DNA of 64,000 nucleotides from an uncultured Clostridia bacterium (GTDB taxonomy: Bacteria; Bacillota; Clostridia; Christensenellales; Borkfalkiaceae): contig CANQWO010000003.1 of the NCBI GenBank assembly GCA_947627565.1, forward strand, positions 1 to 64,000, in the 5' to 3' direction. Below are positions 17,865 through 27,513 of this stretch, one piece after another. Each line of letters begins with the position of its first letter. The stretch's first letter is position 1. The position numbers and the translations under genes are program-made. The notes below the pieces were generated by a model. That model saw nothing but the letters and a program-made list of their open reading frames with translations, made no database searches and had not been told where the DNA came from.

Positions 17865-19490
17865 ATGAACTTGAAGAGAAGCCGGCTCATCCCGATCGTT
17901 GCGATCGTGCTCGGCCTGATCGGCGGCGCGTTCGGAACGGCGGCCTGCGACGGTCCGCACACCGTGCATACCTACGGCGTGTGGGAGAAAAAGGAAGCGA
18001 CCTGCGAAGAGGCGGGATATCGCGTCCGCACCTGTATCGTCTGCGGCGAGCAGGAGACGGAGGAGTTTCCCGCGCTCGGCCACGAATACGACCTCGGCAA
18101 GGTCACGACGCAGGCGACCTGCGAGGGGACGGGCGTGCGCACCCGCACCTGCGTCCGCTGCCAAAAGACCAAGGAGGAGACCACACAGCCCCTCGGCCAC
18201 GATTGGGACGCGACGGTCGTCATGACCGCTCCCACGTGCGAAGGGGAGGGACGCGGCAAATTCCTCTGCCTGCGCTGTGAGAAGGAGGAGGAACATTCCA
18301 TTCCCGCTCTCGGCCACAGTTGGGAGAGCGTGGGCATCGGAACGGAGCCCACTTGCGAGGCGGCGGGCACGCGCAACGTGCGCTGCGCCGTCTGCGGAAC
18401 GAGCAAGACGGAGGAACTTCCCGCGCTCGGCCATAGCTGGGAGGACGGCGAGGTCATAACCCCCGCGACGTGCGAAGCGGCGGGGGAACGCTGGCATACC
18501 TGCAAGGTGTGCGAAACGCGCGAAAAGACGGCCGTCCCGCCCCTCGGCCATAATTGGGAGGGCGACTACACCGTGGACCAAGAGGCCACGTTCGACGCGG
18601 CGGGCTCCAAGTCCTACCACTGCACCCGCTGCGATGCGCGCAACGGCGTCACGGAGATCCCGCAGCTTCAGGCGGGCGTGCCCATCCTCTATGAGTTCCG
18701 CCTCATGCGCAACAACGACGAGCGGCTCCAGACGTCCCATGCCGTCATCACCGTCTATCGGAAGGACGGCACCGTCGCCGCCGAGAGCAATCCCAACACG
18801 CTCTCCGCGGGCATCTTCCGCTTCCCGCTCGAGCCCGAGGAATACACAGTCCGCGCGACGGGTCTCCCCGCGGGATATACCGCGGAGGAAGCGGAGGTCC
18901 GCCCGGGCAATCCCTACTGCTCCATTCCGCTCACGGCGTCGCTTCTTACGGACGAGGCGCCCAAGGATACGCGCTATCAGGTGGGCTCGGTCATGCACGA
19001 CTTTACCGTGCGGGACTACGACGGCACGACCTATACGCTCTCCGCGCTGCTCGCGCAGAAGCGGGCCGTCGTGCTCAATTTCTGGTATGACGGCTGTGCG
19101 CCCTGCCGCGTGGAATTTCCCTATCTCGAACTTTCCTACCGCGCCTATCGGGACAAGGCGGAAGTCCTCGCCATCACGGAGGACCCCGACGACACCGACG
19201 CCGCCGTGCGGGCCTACGCCACGCAGATGGAGCTGACCTTCCCCATGATCTCGGTGGAGAGCCGCATCGGGTTGGAGAGCATGTTCAACGTCACGAGCGT
19301 GCCCACGACGGTGGTCATCGACAGCGAGGGCGTCGTCACGGAGATCCATACGGGTTCCTCGACGCAGCAATACTTCGATTCCATCTTTGAGAAATACACC
19401 GCGGATACCTATATCCGGCGCGGCAATGCCGCAGTTCCCACCGCCTTGGAGGGCGAATGGTCGCTGCCCGCAAAGCGCGACGAACAGTAA
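17865..19490 (+). CDS. TlpA/ResA-like thioredoxin lipoprotein with Cys-pair repeats
   Basis: A 541-residue lipoprotein (lipobox GTAAC, Cys28). Residues about 35-260 are seven tandem repeats of roughly 32 residues, each with a PTC/ATC, a CxxCG pair and a PALGH or PPLGH end. The middle (about 265-365) is a beta domain like those of the preceding gene (TVRATGLPAGYTAEEAEV). The C-terminal 170 residues are a TlpA/AhpC-type thioredoxin fold with the active site CAPC (Cys411, Cys414) in FWYDGCAPCRVEFP and the cis-Pro segment TSVPTTVVID. It should act outside the membrane in thiol-disulfide exchange. The many Cys pairs in the same chain could be its own substrates or metal sites. GGAGGTG precedes the ATG at 17865; the next gene follows after 12 bases. 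Confidence 0.85.
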   Translation: MNLKRSRLIPIVAIVLGLIGGAFGTAACDGPHTVHTYGVWEKKEATCEEAGYRVRTCIVCGEQETEEFPALGHEYDLGKVTTQATCEGTGVRTRTCVRCQKTKEETTQPLGHDWDATVVMTAPTCEGEGRGKFLCLRCEKEEEHSIPALGHSWESVGIGTEPTCEAAGTRNVRCAVCGTSKTEELPALGHSWEDGEVITPATCEAAGERWHTCKVCETREKTAVPPLGHNWEGDYTVDQEATFDAAGSKSYHCTRCDARNGVTEIPQLQAGVPILYEFRLMRNNDERLQTSHAVITVYRKDGTVAAESNPNTLSAGIFRFPLEPEEYTVRATGLPAGYTAEEAEVRPGNPYCSIPLTASLLTDEAPKDTRYQVGSVMHDFTVRDYDGTTYTLSALLAQKRAVVLNFWYDGCAPCRVEFPYLELSYRAYRDKAEVLAITEDPDDTDAAVRAYATQMELTFPMISVESRIGLESMFNVTSVPTTVVIDSEGVVTEIHTGSSTQQYFDSIFEKYTADTYIRRGNAAVPTALEGEWSLPAKRDEQ

Positions 19491-19502
19491 ACGGAGAATG
19501 CC

Positions 19503-22500
19503 ATGAAAGTCAAAAAGAAATTTCTGCTTGCGCTCATCGTGCTCATCGGATGCGCCCTCGGCGTGTTCTTCGGGTGCGACAAATCGTCGGATACGGTGAC
19601 GCTCACGTTCCGCTCCAACGGCGGGTCGGTCGTGGATTCCCTCGCAGTGCCGCCGGGTGCGGAGGTCGAGTTTGAGACCCCGGAGAGGGAGGGGTATGCG
19701 TTCGACGGCTGGTTCGACAACGCCGCCCTCTCGGGGACTGCCTATCGCGGCACGCTGAACGCGCCCGAGAAGAGCACGACGTATTACGCCAAGTGGGCGG
19801 AGGCCAAGAAGCTCACCCTCGATTGCGACGGCGGCACTTCGGCCCCGCAGTTCCTCTGGGTCAAGCCGGGGGCGAGCCTCCTCGAGGCGCTGGCCGGCGT
19901 AAAACCCCAAAAGAGCGGGCTCACGTTCGGCGCGTGGTTCGACGGCGAGCGGGAGATCATCGCCTCGGATACCATGCCCGACGCCGACTATTCGCTCAAA
20001 GCCAAATATCAGGTGGCGTATACCGTCGAGGTGTACCTCTGCAATCTGTCCGGCAATTCCTATGTCCCCGCGGAGGAATACCGCAGCGAGGGGAAGTGGT
20101 TTGTCGGCCAAACGTATGCCCCTGCGGCGCCCGACGTCGAGCACTACGTCTATGAGGAGACGCCCGCGAGCGGAACGCCCGTGACGTCGCGCCTCCTCTC
20201 GGAAGACGCCGCGGAGAACGTCTATCGCTTCTATTATGCCCGCGAGCGCTACGGCGTCGTCTATGACGCCAATGCCCCCGCGGGGACGGTGCAGGGCGAC
20301 GCCCCGTGGCAGGACGCCGCGTATGAGGGGTTGGTCTCTCTGGCGCAGAATCCCTTCGTCCGCCCCGGATACCGCTTTGCCGGATGGAGCGAGACGGAGA
20401 CGGGCGACGTCGATTACATGGCGGGGCAGTCCGTCCGCCTGAGATCCTCCCTCATCCTCTATGCGGTGTGGGATAAGGGCTTTACCGACCGCTACGGCAG
20501 CCCCGATCTGATCTTCTTCCCGCGCCTCGAGGAAGGCGTGGCCGTTCTCCTTCGCGGCGGCGTGGAATTTTCCGGCACGCGCACGGGCGATCACTTCGTG
20601 TTCACCCTCGACGGGGGTACCATGTTCGAGGGGAACGTGTATGGAACGCAGTATTCCTATGTCCGGAACGACATCGCGGACGAGTATGTGTTCTACGCCA
20701 ACACCATCGATCCCGCGGTCAAAGAGCAATACGATCCGAGCCGCAAGCTCACGATCGATCCCTATCTCAACGCGACGTATTCCGAAGGGGACGCGCGCGT
20801 GGAGGGCGCCGTCTCCTACGACGCCGAATACGGCGACTATGTCTTCACGGGCGACGCGACGCGCTTCCACTTCCTGCCCGCCCACGGCGAGCAATTCGAC
20901 TATCCCGCCGTCTTCTCCGTCGGGAGCGCGGAATTTGGGTTTTATCTCGATTTCGTCATGATGGATTTCGAGACCGGCATGGGCTATTCCACCAGCTCCA
21001 TGCTGTTGGCGCTCGACGGGTACAGCACGGCCTCCCTTCTCGATGCCCAAAACATGATGCAATACGACGGCCGCTACTATGTCGCGGACGAATACAAGAT
21101 CGGAAATTCCGACTATTCAATCTATAAAGTCGTGCTCTTTCTCGAGGATATATACGGGACCCTCACGGGCGGACAGCCGGGCACCGTGACCAATTTCGTC
21201 TATACCGTGCCCGAGATCGGCGACGGCTACGGCGGCTATGTTTCGGCGGACCGCTTCTACGGGAGCTATGAAGACGAAGAGGGCGGCTCGCTGGTCCTCG
21301 ACGGCTTCGGCAACTTCGAGAACAGCGCCGTCTATACCGCGGACGGCGTCGAGTTCATGGGGACGTATACCGTCGATACCGACCTTCTGAGCGGCTCCGT
21401 CGTCACGATCACGTCGGGAAAGACCACGCGCGCTTTCCGCATCGATCCGGACAAGAAGACGTTCTCCCCGCCGGCCGAGCGCGAGGGCAATTATACCGAA
21501 TACCGTCTGATGGACGGAAATTCCCTCAAACCGCCGTTTTTGGTCCTCTTCGGGAACGGGGCGACGCGCTCCGCCGAAGTCTATATGCCCACGGAGGATG
21601 AGAGCGGCCTGATCCTCGTCGCAAAGGGGACGTGCAAGGTCGAGAACCTCGGCGATTCCCGCTTCAATCTCGTCGAGTTCACCCGGACGTGGGAGGAAAC
21701 GGGCTATGAGGGGCAGATCTCGTCGCGGCTCGTCTTCTATACCACGCAGGTCAGGAGCACGCAGACGCTCGAAAACTACTATGTCTATTGCGTCCTCGAG
21801 GACGAGAATGGCGACTATCTCGAAAAGATTTCCCTTGCGGACGGCGGCGAGGTCTGGGTGACCTCCACCGTCACGGCGGGCGGCCTCGGCGCGCTGTATT
21901 TCACGGCGGGCGGCGAAGTCTATGAGGGACAGTTCACGCGCTCTTCCAGCCAATACGAGTTTGAAGCCACATACGGCACACTGCTCTATGCGACGGAAAG
22001 CGACCTCGTGACCCGTTGTTTCTCGCTCGTCTCCGATGCCGCGGGCAACGTGACGGCCGAAGAGATCGACTTCACCGAGGCCATCGTATACGTCATCCCC
22101 GAGGAGGGGGAGACTTCCTCCGACGTCGGTCTTCGGATGCTCTTCCTCGACAGCACGGGCCATGCCCGCTATACGGGCGACCGCGGCGCGACGTTCCGGC
22201 AGGGGACTTACGCCGCCGTGGATACGACGGACTTCCGCGAGACCGTCTATGCGCTCACCATCGGCGGCGCCGAGGAATTTCGCTTTACGCACACTCCGAT
22301 CACGGAGGGCTCGAGCGCGTTTGCCTATGTCTACGTCCAATCGACGGCGGGCACCTATGACGCCGCGGATGGCGCTTCGCTCGTCCTCGACGGCTTCTGC
22401 CGCGCCCTTCTCACCGATGCGGACGGCAAGCGTGCGGAGGGGACGTATACCAAGAAGGGGGCGCAGGTCACCTTTGTCTTGGAGGGCGGAGAGGAGCAGA

Positions 22501-24584
22501 TCTTCACGCTGAGCGGCACGTCGTTTGCGCCCATCGATTGGGCCGTCAGCCGCACCTGGAAGCTGCTCGACAACAACTATGAGCCCATCAACGATCTCGT
22601 CATCGTCTTCGACGGCGAGGGCGGCGTCAACATCTATGAGGCATACGAGGACCAAACGCAGCGCCGGCTCGTCTCTTCGGGCAGCTACCGCGAGCTGGGG
22701 ACGGTCTACGACTATTGGGGCTATCCGGAATATCTTCTGCGCGACGTCAATTTCGGCGATGGCTATCCCTACGGCAACTACCGCGTGACGTTTGCCATCA
22801 ACACCAACGACGAGGGCGCCTGCCTCGTGCAGAACAGCGAGGCGCTCGGGACCTTCCTCGACGCAAATTGGAACGTCCTCACGCTCGACGGCTTCGGCCT
22901 CGGCGCATATTCCACGCGGGAATTTTCCGAGAGCGGCAGCTATACGGTCGTGGGCAAGGCGAATCCCGACAGCGCGCAGACGCTGCTCGCGTTCACCGTC
23001 GATGAGGAGGCCGCCTCGGACGCGGCGGGCGCGGTCTATTATGTGCTCGTCGACGCCGATCACGGCGCATTCGTCATCAACGATTATGCCGCCATCGCGT
23101 GCGCCTATTTCTCCGCCGAGATGGACCGCATCGTCTTCGGGGAGGACGGCATCGCCTATCTCGGCGCGTCGAGCGGGCCCTATTATGCGGACGAAGAGAA
23201 TGCCTATCTCTTCCTGACGTCGCAGCCGACCGTCGTCCCGCTCCCCAAGGGAGACAGCTATGTCTTCCGCGGCAAGACGTATACGCGTTGGGACGGGAAG
23301 GACATGACGCTCACGGGAAAAATCGAGATCAAAGACAAAACGGGAGCCGCATATAAGGGCATGGGTGCCCTCGACGCGGTCATGACCTTCCGTCCCGATC
23401 TGACGGGCACGGCGAGCGTTTCGGCCGTCTTCACCATAAACGGGAAAACGTATGAGGATGAGAACTTCACGCTCGGGTTCTATGTCGAAGACGCCCTGAC
23501 GACGACCGTGACCTACGGGCGCAACGTCTATCCGATCTCCTATCACTACACGGCGGCCGAGAAGACGTTTACCGTCACGGGCGGATATAACAGCGTCCGC
23601 CTTCTCGACCACAATGCGCGCTTCATCGCGGGCGACGAGTATACGCAGAAGGGCGACGTTTCCGTTCCCATCTATCGCGGCGGATATATCGACAAGTCCA
23701 CCGTCGGCTTCGGTCCCATCGTCTACGAGACGCTCACCTATTCGGGCGGGTTCTATTACCTCTACGATACGACCTCCAAGCTGATCACCTTCGAGGACAT
23801 CGAGGAGAAGGACGTCCTCCATGTGGGCAATGTCCCGAGCTACGGGGACCGCATGGAGATCGTCTTCGGCTTCGAGAACACGACTTACGCCATCGACTAC
23901 TACGAATACTATCAGGGCGGCAACTACTATTGGGCCTACGGCTTCTATACCGTGGAGGAATTTGAGACGCCGCAATTCCGCGTGTATGTGAAGTCGCTCG
24001 CCTATACGCACTTCTCCACGGCGCCCGGCTACGTCGATTACAACGATAAATCGATCGTCAACCACGCCATCGGACAGCCGATCGCCGCAACGCTGATCGA
24101 CAAGGAGAGCGGAAAGGCCGTCGTCGCCTACGACACGGGGTATCTTCCGAACGGCTACGGGACGGGCGTCTGGATCGTGGACCGGGAGGGGATCGTCGAA
24201 AAGGGCCAGCGGGAGACCTGCACATGGGGCAAGGGGTATCTCGTGACCTTCCTGCGCGACGGGGGCGCGATCACGGGCGTCGAAGTGAAGGAATATCGCT
24301 TCGTGCAGATCGTCAACTACATGCAGTGCCTCGTCAACCTCTTCCTCGACGGCGACGGAAAGGTGCTGCCTGTCGGCATCGCCGCCTACAACGCCGATTG
24401 GGGCCGCTACGATTGGCTCACCGATCCCGGCGACTTCCGGGAGAACGAAGACGGGAGCTGGACGTTCGCGGGCACGCAGGGAAAGAAGCGCGCCGTCTAC
24501 ACGGTCAAGGCCGAACGCGGCGAGGACAATGAGGACGGCAACGAGACATTCACGGTAACCATGTCCGAGAGCAGCGCTTCGTAA
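19503..24584 (+). CDS. Giant InlB-repeat lipoprotein
   Basis: A 1693-residue lipoprotein (lipobox FFGC, Cys25). The first 300 residues hold InlB B-repeat (Flg_new) units: LTFRSNGGSVVDS ending in YYAKW, a second one with LDCDGGTS, and a third ending in LILYAVWDKG. The remaining 1400 residues are a string of beta-rich, Tyr/Asp/Gly-rich repeats with the recurring phrase SLVLDGFG or LTLDGFG followed by GTYT, probably stacked beta domains. No anchor or protease motif was seen. It lies 12 bases after the thioredoxin lipoprotein and is surely cotranscribed, which suggests the thioredoxin protein services or accompanies it. Function is unknown; adhesion or glycan binding is a guess. Confidence 0.8.
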   Translation: MKVKKKFLLALIVLIGCALGVFFGCDKSSDTVTLTFRSNGGSVVDSLAVPPGAEVEFETPEREGYAFDGWFDNAALSGTAYRGTLNAPEKSTTYYAKWAEAKKLTLDCDGGTSAPQFLWVKPGASLLEALAGVKPQKSGLTFGAWFDGEREIIASDTMPDADYSLKAKYQVAYTVEVYLCNLSGNSYVPAEEYRSEGKWFVGQTYAPAAPDVEHYVYEETPASGTPVTSRLLSEDAAENVYRFYYARERYGVVYDANAPAGTVQGDAPWQDAAYEGLVSLAQNPFVRPGYRFAGWSETETGDVDYMAGQSVRLRSSLILYAVWDKGFTDRYGSPDLIFFPRLEEGVAVLLRGGVEFSGTRTGDHFVFTLDGGTMFEGNVYGTQYSYVRNDIADEYVFYANTIDPAVKEQYDPSRKLTIDPYLNATYSEGDARVEGAVSYDAEYGDYVFTGDATRFHFLPAHGEQFDYPAVFSVGSAEFGFYLDFVMMDFETGMGYSTSSMLLALDGYSTASLLDAQNMMQYDGRYYVADEYKIGNSDYSIYKVVLFLEDIYGTLTGGQPGTVTNFVYTVPEIGDGYGGYVSADRFYGSYEDEEGGSLVLDGFGNFENSAVYTADGVEFMGTYTVDTDLLSGSVVTITSGKTTRAFRIDPDKKTFSPPAEREGNYTEYRLMDGNSLKPPFLVLFGNGATRSAEVYMPTEDESGLILVAKGTCKVENLGDSRFNLVEFTRTWEETGYEGQISSRLVFYTTQVRSTQTLENYYVYCVLEDENGDYLEKISLADGGEVWVTSTVTAGGLGALYFTAGGEVYEGQFTRSSSQYEFEATYGTLLYATESDLVTRCFSLVSDAAGNVTAEEIDFTEAIVYVIPEEGETSSDVGLRMLFLDSTGHARYTGDRGATFRQGTYAAVDTTDFRETVYALTIGGAEEFRFTHTPITEGSSAFAYVYVQSTAGTYDAADGASLVLDGFCRALLTDADGKRAEGTYTKKGAQVTFVLEGGEEQIFTLSGTSFAPIDWAVSRTWKLLDNNYEPINDLVIVFDGEGGVNIYEAYEDQTQRRLVSSGSYRELGTVYDYWGYPEYLLRDVNFGDGYPYGNYRVTFAINTNDEGACLVQNSEALGTFLDANWNVLTLDGFGLGAYSTREFSESGSYTVVGKANPDSAQTLLAFTVDEEAASDAAGAVYYVLVDADHGAFVINDYAAIACAYFSAEMDRIVFGEDGIAYLGASSGPYYADEENAYLFLTSQPTVVPLPKGDSYVFRGKTYTRWDGKDMTLTGKIEIKDKTGAAYKGMGALDAVMTFRPDLTGTASVSAVFTINGKTYEDENFTLGFYVEDALTTTVTYGRNVYPISYHYTAAEKTFTVTGGYNSVRLLDHNARFIAGDEYTQKGDVSVPIYRGGYIDKSTVGFGPIVYETLTYSGGFYYLYDTTSKLITFEDIEEKDVLHVGNVPSYGDRMEIVFGFENTTYAIDYYEYYQGGNYYWAYGFYTVEEFETPQFRVYVKSLAYTHFSTAPGYVDYNDKSIVNHAIGQPIAATLIDKESGKAVVAYDTGYLPNGYGTGVWIVDREGIVEKGQRETCTWGKGYLVTFLRDGGAITGVEVKEYRFVQIVNYMQCLVNLFLDGDGKVLPVGIAAYNADWGRYDWLTDPGDFRENEDGSWTFAGTQGKKRAVYTVKAERGEDNEDGNETFTVTMSESSAS

Positions 24585-24640
24585 CGCCGTCTCCGCACCT
24601 TGGCGCGGCACGCGCCGGGAGCGCCGGAATGCGCCGAAAT

Positions 24641-24675
24641 AAAAAAATCGATCCCCGCGCGGCGGGGATCTTTTT
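24641..24675. terminator. Bidirectional terminator
   Basis: GATCCCCGC / GCGGGGATC stem with A7 on the left and T5 on the right, between convergent genes. Confidence 0.85.
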
Positions 24676-26944
24676 ATGCCGATTTTGTGAGTTTGACGGT
24701 CACCACCGTCATGTCGTCCTCCGCCCTGCCGCGGTAGCGGCCGAGCGCGTTGTCTAAGATCTCCTCCGCGAGCGACTGCGGATTGAGCGGGTGCAGGCGG
24801 GAGAGATAGGAGCAGAGCTCGGAGGAGGAGCCGAACGCCGTCGTGATGCCGTCGCTCATGAAGATCAAGAAGTCGCCCTCCTGCATTTCGACGCGCAGAC
24901 AGGCGGGGTGCACGGCCTCCAAAGCGCCGATGGGCAGGGAGTCCCCCTCGAGCACCTGTAGCGTCTCCCCCGAGAGCACAAACCCGATGGGCGAGCCGAT
25001 CTTCACGACGTCCGCGATCCCCGTGTCGAGGTCAACGGCCGCGAGATCGAGGCAGGCGAACGTCTCCTCCGAGGAAAACGCGATGAGACTGTTGACGGTG
25101 GAGAGCACCGTCGCCGAGGGCATCTTGGCCTTGTAGAAACTTTCGATGAGGGTGAGCGTGCGGTCGGAGACGGCGCGCGCCTCTTCGCCGCTCCCCATGC
25201 CGTCGGAGAGCGCGACGAGAAAGCGGCGTTCGTCGATTTTGAGGATGGAGTGCGTGTCGCCGCCGGCCGTCTCTCCCTCCTTGACGCGGGAGGCCACGCC
25301 GAACGAGGCGTCATAGACGGGGCGCGCACGAAGAATGAAACAGGCGCGGTCGGCCCCCAAGGGCAGTTTCTCCGAGAGGGCGAGGTTTCTGCCGAGCGCT
25401 TCGCTCGCCGCACGGCAGACGTCTTTGCCGCTCGCCGTATGCGGGAGCGTGATGCTTGCCGTAAAGGCCGCACCCTCCCCGTAGAGAAAGATCTCGGCGG
25501 CGAGCAGTCCCTCCTTGGCCAGCGCGGAGGCGAGACGGCGCTCCTCATCGGAGAAGACGTATTCCTCGCTCTGTTCGAGGGCGAGCTCCCGCAGAACTTC
25601 GCTGATGCCGCGGGCCTGTTCGGCGAGCAGATTTCTGCCCGCGCGGGCGGCCTCGAGTTGCATGTCCATGCGCGCGTACTCCGCAAGCAGTTTGTTGAGC
25701 GCAAAGAGCAGCCCCGCCGAGTTGCTGCAATTTTGCGAGAGCTCGAGGGGAAGATCGATGAGGTTGACCTTGCCCTTCGCCTTTCCGACGGCGATGAGCT
25801 TATCGAAGCTGTCGAAGAGCCGATTTTTGGCGCACATACCGCGGTTGGGACAGGAATTGCACAGCATCATTTGCAGTTTTCCGCGGATCTGGGAGGCGGT
25901 ATGGTCGGGCGCGTTCTGCGCTTCAAACGCCTGTCCGATGTCCCGAAAGAGGGAGGAGACCTCATAGAGCTGTTCCCCGACAGCCCGCCGCGAGCGGTTG
26001 ACGGCGATGCGCGGCAGTGCGCGTTCGCGGTAGAAGAGCAGCGTCTTTTCCGCGCGGCGCAAAAGTCTCTCGGGGATGCATACGGCGAGGAGCGCGGGGA
26101 GGAGACAGGCGAGAACGGTCAGCGCGATTTCCAAGGGAGTACGAACGTAGAGCCCTTCGAAGAACATCGCGCCCAGGAATACGGCGACGAGCGACAGCGC
26201 GGAGGCCGCTTTGCCGTAGGGGCAGACGAGCAGCGCCGCGCAGGCGCAGACGGTAAAGAGGGCGATCGGGTCCGCGGCGTGCGTGTAGAGCGTGAGCGGG
26301 AGGGAGATCGCCACCGCAAACGGGACCGCCGCGGCGCTCTTCGCGAGGACGACGAAAAACAGCAGCGCGCCGAGAGAAACGAGGTAGAAACAGGGCTCTC
26401 CGACAGAAGACAGCATACCCATGCCCGCGAACAGCCATAAGGTAGCGAGCTCTGCGAGTTCCCCTGCGCCGAGGCGGGTCCGGAAGAGACGGAGGCAGAC
26501 CGCCTCCATCGCGCCCTCGAACAGGACGGTGAGAAGAATGACGAGCGCCGCGATGAGGAGCTTCTGGTAGACGGGCGCAAAGGGGAAGACGTCGTAGCCG
26601 GCGTGCGGGAAGAGGAAGATGAACGGAAGCTGGGCGACGAGCGCGTAGGCGAGGCGTTCGTACCCCATGCGCCGGCATTTTTTGCGGTAGATGACGGCCA
26701 AAACGAGGTAGAGCGCGGCTTGGACGGCGGCGGACAGCGTCGCTTCGAAGGAGAGCGCGGTCACGGACGCGACGACATAAGCGCCGCAGACGGTGAAGGG
26801 CTCGAATCCGATCACGATCGCGGCGTGCAGGAGCGCAAACGCGAGCGGTTCTCTCTGTGGCAGGGAGAAGTTGAGGAGCACCATGGCCGCGGCGACGAAG
26901 AGATGGGCGGCGACGGTGCGGGCGTTGAAATGCAGGGATCTCAT
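24674..26944 (-). CDS. spoIIE: Stage II sporulation protein E
   Basis: A membrane-bound PP2C-type serine phosphatase that dephosphorylates SpoIIAA in the forespore and so releases sigma-F; it also acts at the polar septum. It has 756 residues. Residues 1 to about 300 contain around ten hydrophobic segments (VAAAMVLLNFSL, LPFIFLFPHAGY and others). A central helical region with CNSCPNRGMC is typical of clostridial SpoIIE. The C-terminal 230 residues are the phosphatase domain: VALSDGMGSGEEA, FACLDLAAVDLDTG, FLIFMSDGITTAFG, EDDMTVVTVKL. CGGAG precedes the ATG at 26942-26944. Its presence implies an endospore former. Candidate Spo0A boxes lie upstream. Confidence 0.95.
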   Translation of the reverse strand: MRSLHFNARTVAAHLFVAAAMVLLNFSLPQREPLAFALLHAAIVIGFEPFTVCGAYVVASVTALSFEATLSAAVQAALYLVLAVIYRKKCRRMGYERLAYALVAQLPFIFLFPHAGYDVFPFAPVYQKLLIAALVILLTVLFEGAMEAVCLRLFRTRLGAGELAELATLWLFAGMGMLSSVGEPCFYLVSLGALLFFVVLAKSAAAVPFAVAISLPLTLYTHAADPIALFTVCACAALLVCPYGKAASALSLVAVFLGAMFFEGLYVRTPLEIALTVLACLLPALLAVCIPERLLRRAEKTLLFYRERALPRIAVNRSRRAVGEQLYEVSSLFRDIGQAFEAQNAPDHTASQIRGKLQMMLCNSCPNRGMCAKNRLFDSFDKLIAVGKAKGKVNLIDLPLELSQNCSNSAGLLFALNKLLAEYARMDMQLEAARAGRNLLAEQARGISEVLRELALEQSEEYVFSDEERRLASALAKEGLLAAEIFLYGEGAAFTASITLPHTASGKDVCRAASEALGRNLALSEKLPLGADRACFILRARPVYDASFGVASRVKEGETAGGDTHSILKIDERRFLVALSDGMGSGEEARAVSDRTLTLIESFYKAKMPSATVLSTVNSLIAFSSEETFACLDLAAVDLDTGIADVVKIGSPIGFVLSGETLQVLEGDSLPIGALEAVHPACLRVEMQEGDFLIFMSDGITTAFGSSSELCSYLSRLHPLNPQSLAEEILDNALGRYRGRAEDDMTVVTVKLTKSA

Positions 26945-26967
26945 AAGAACTCCGAAGGTTTTTCCCC

Positions 26968-27022
26968 ATTATATAGGCTCGGCGCACGAGAGGCGGCGGA
27001 GAGTATGCCGAATCGGGGCGAA
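26968..27022 (-). promoter_or_regulatory. spoIIE promoter with two candidate Spo0A boxes
   Basis: On the minus strand a TATAAT box lies at 26968-26973 with no good -35 hexamer. Upstream, at 27006-27012, TGCCGAA matches the 0A box consensus TGNCGAA, and a one-mismatch copy GGGCGAA starts exactly ten bases later at 27016. A weak -35 plus helically phased 0A boxes is how spoII promoters are activated in Bacillus. The assignment is inference. Confidence 0.45.
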
Positions 27023-27112
27023 AATAGGGGAGAGCGCGCCGCCGCGGGGATCGTATGCGCGGGCGCTTGGGGCGTCCCCAAAAAAAATTCCGAAAAATTT
27101 TTCGGAAAACAC

Positions 27113-27140
27113 TTGACAGATGCAAAATTCATGTTATAAT
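27113..27140 (+). promoter_or_regulatory. Strong promoter of the 0.4-kb RNA
   Basis: TTGACA (27113-27118), 16 bases, TATAAT (27135-27140) with an extended TGT before it. No long open frame follows. Confidence 0.85.
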
Positions 27141-27315
27141 AAAGGTGCAAAAAGAAAATAACACACAAAAAAAGTTATTTTCAAACAAGGCGGTAAAATT
27201 CCGATGGACAAATGATCGAACAACGGAACACATCTGAGAGAGCGGACGGAAAAGTTTGCTCTCGAAGAGAACCGCTGAAGAGGCGAATCGGAAAAGCATA
27301 TCGGAGGTACACGAT

Positions 27316-27348
27316 ATGAAAGTCTTTCAAGCCTGGATCACCAAATAG
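27316..27348 (+). CDS. 10-codon ORF inside the RNA (MKVFQAWITK)
   Basis: ATG at 27316 after CGGAGG with 8 bases of spacing, stop TAG at 27346. It encodes MKVFQAWITK. The ribosome binding site and start are good enough for translation, but nothing proves it. It could be a leader peptide or a micro-protein. Confidence 0.35.
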   Translation: MKVFQAWITK

Positions 27349-27363
27349 GAGGAGGACACACCA

Positions 27364-27396
27364 ATGTACGCCGAAAGCAAAGGGGCAGAAACGTAA
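27364..27396 (+). CDS. 10-codon ORF inside the RNA (MYAESKGAET)
   Basis: ATG at 27364 follows AGGAGGA with about 7 bases, stop TAA at 27394. The ribosome binding site begins right at the stop codon of the preceding 10-codon ORF, as in translational coupling. It encodes MYAESKGAET. Confidence 0.35.
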   Translation: MYAESKGAET

Positions 27397-27513
27397 CCGA
27401 CATCCGTGAGAGCGCGAAGGGAAAGAAGGCGCGCAAGGGATGGACCCTGAAGGAAAACAGGAAATGTCGGGGAACGCTTGGACCTCTCGACAACTGAATT
27501 AAGGAATAGATTC

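Noticed and set aside
17811..24611. Two antisense frames of more than 1000 codons opposite the lipoprotein genes
   Set aside because: No start signals or recognisable domains. Both end with the coding bias of the opposite strand.
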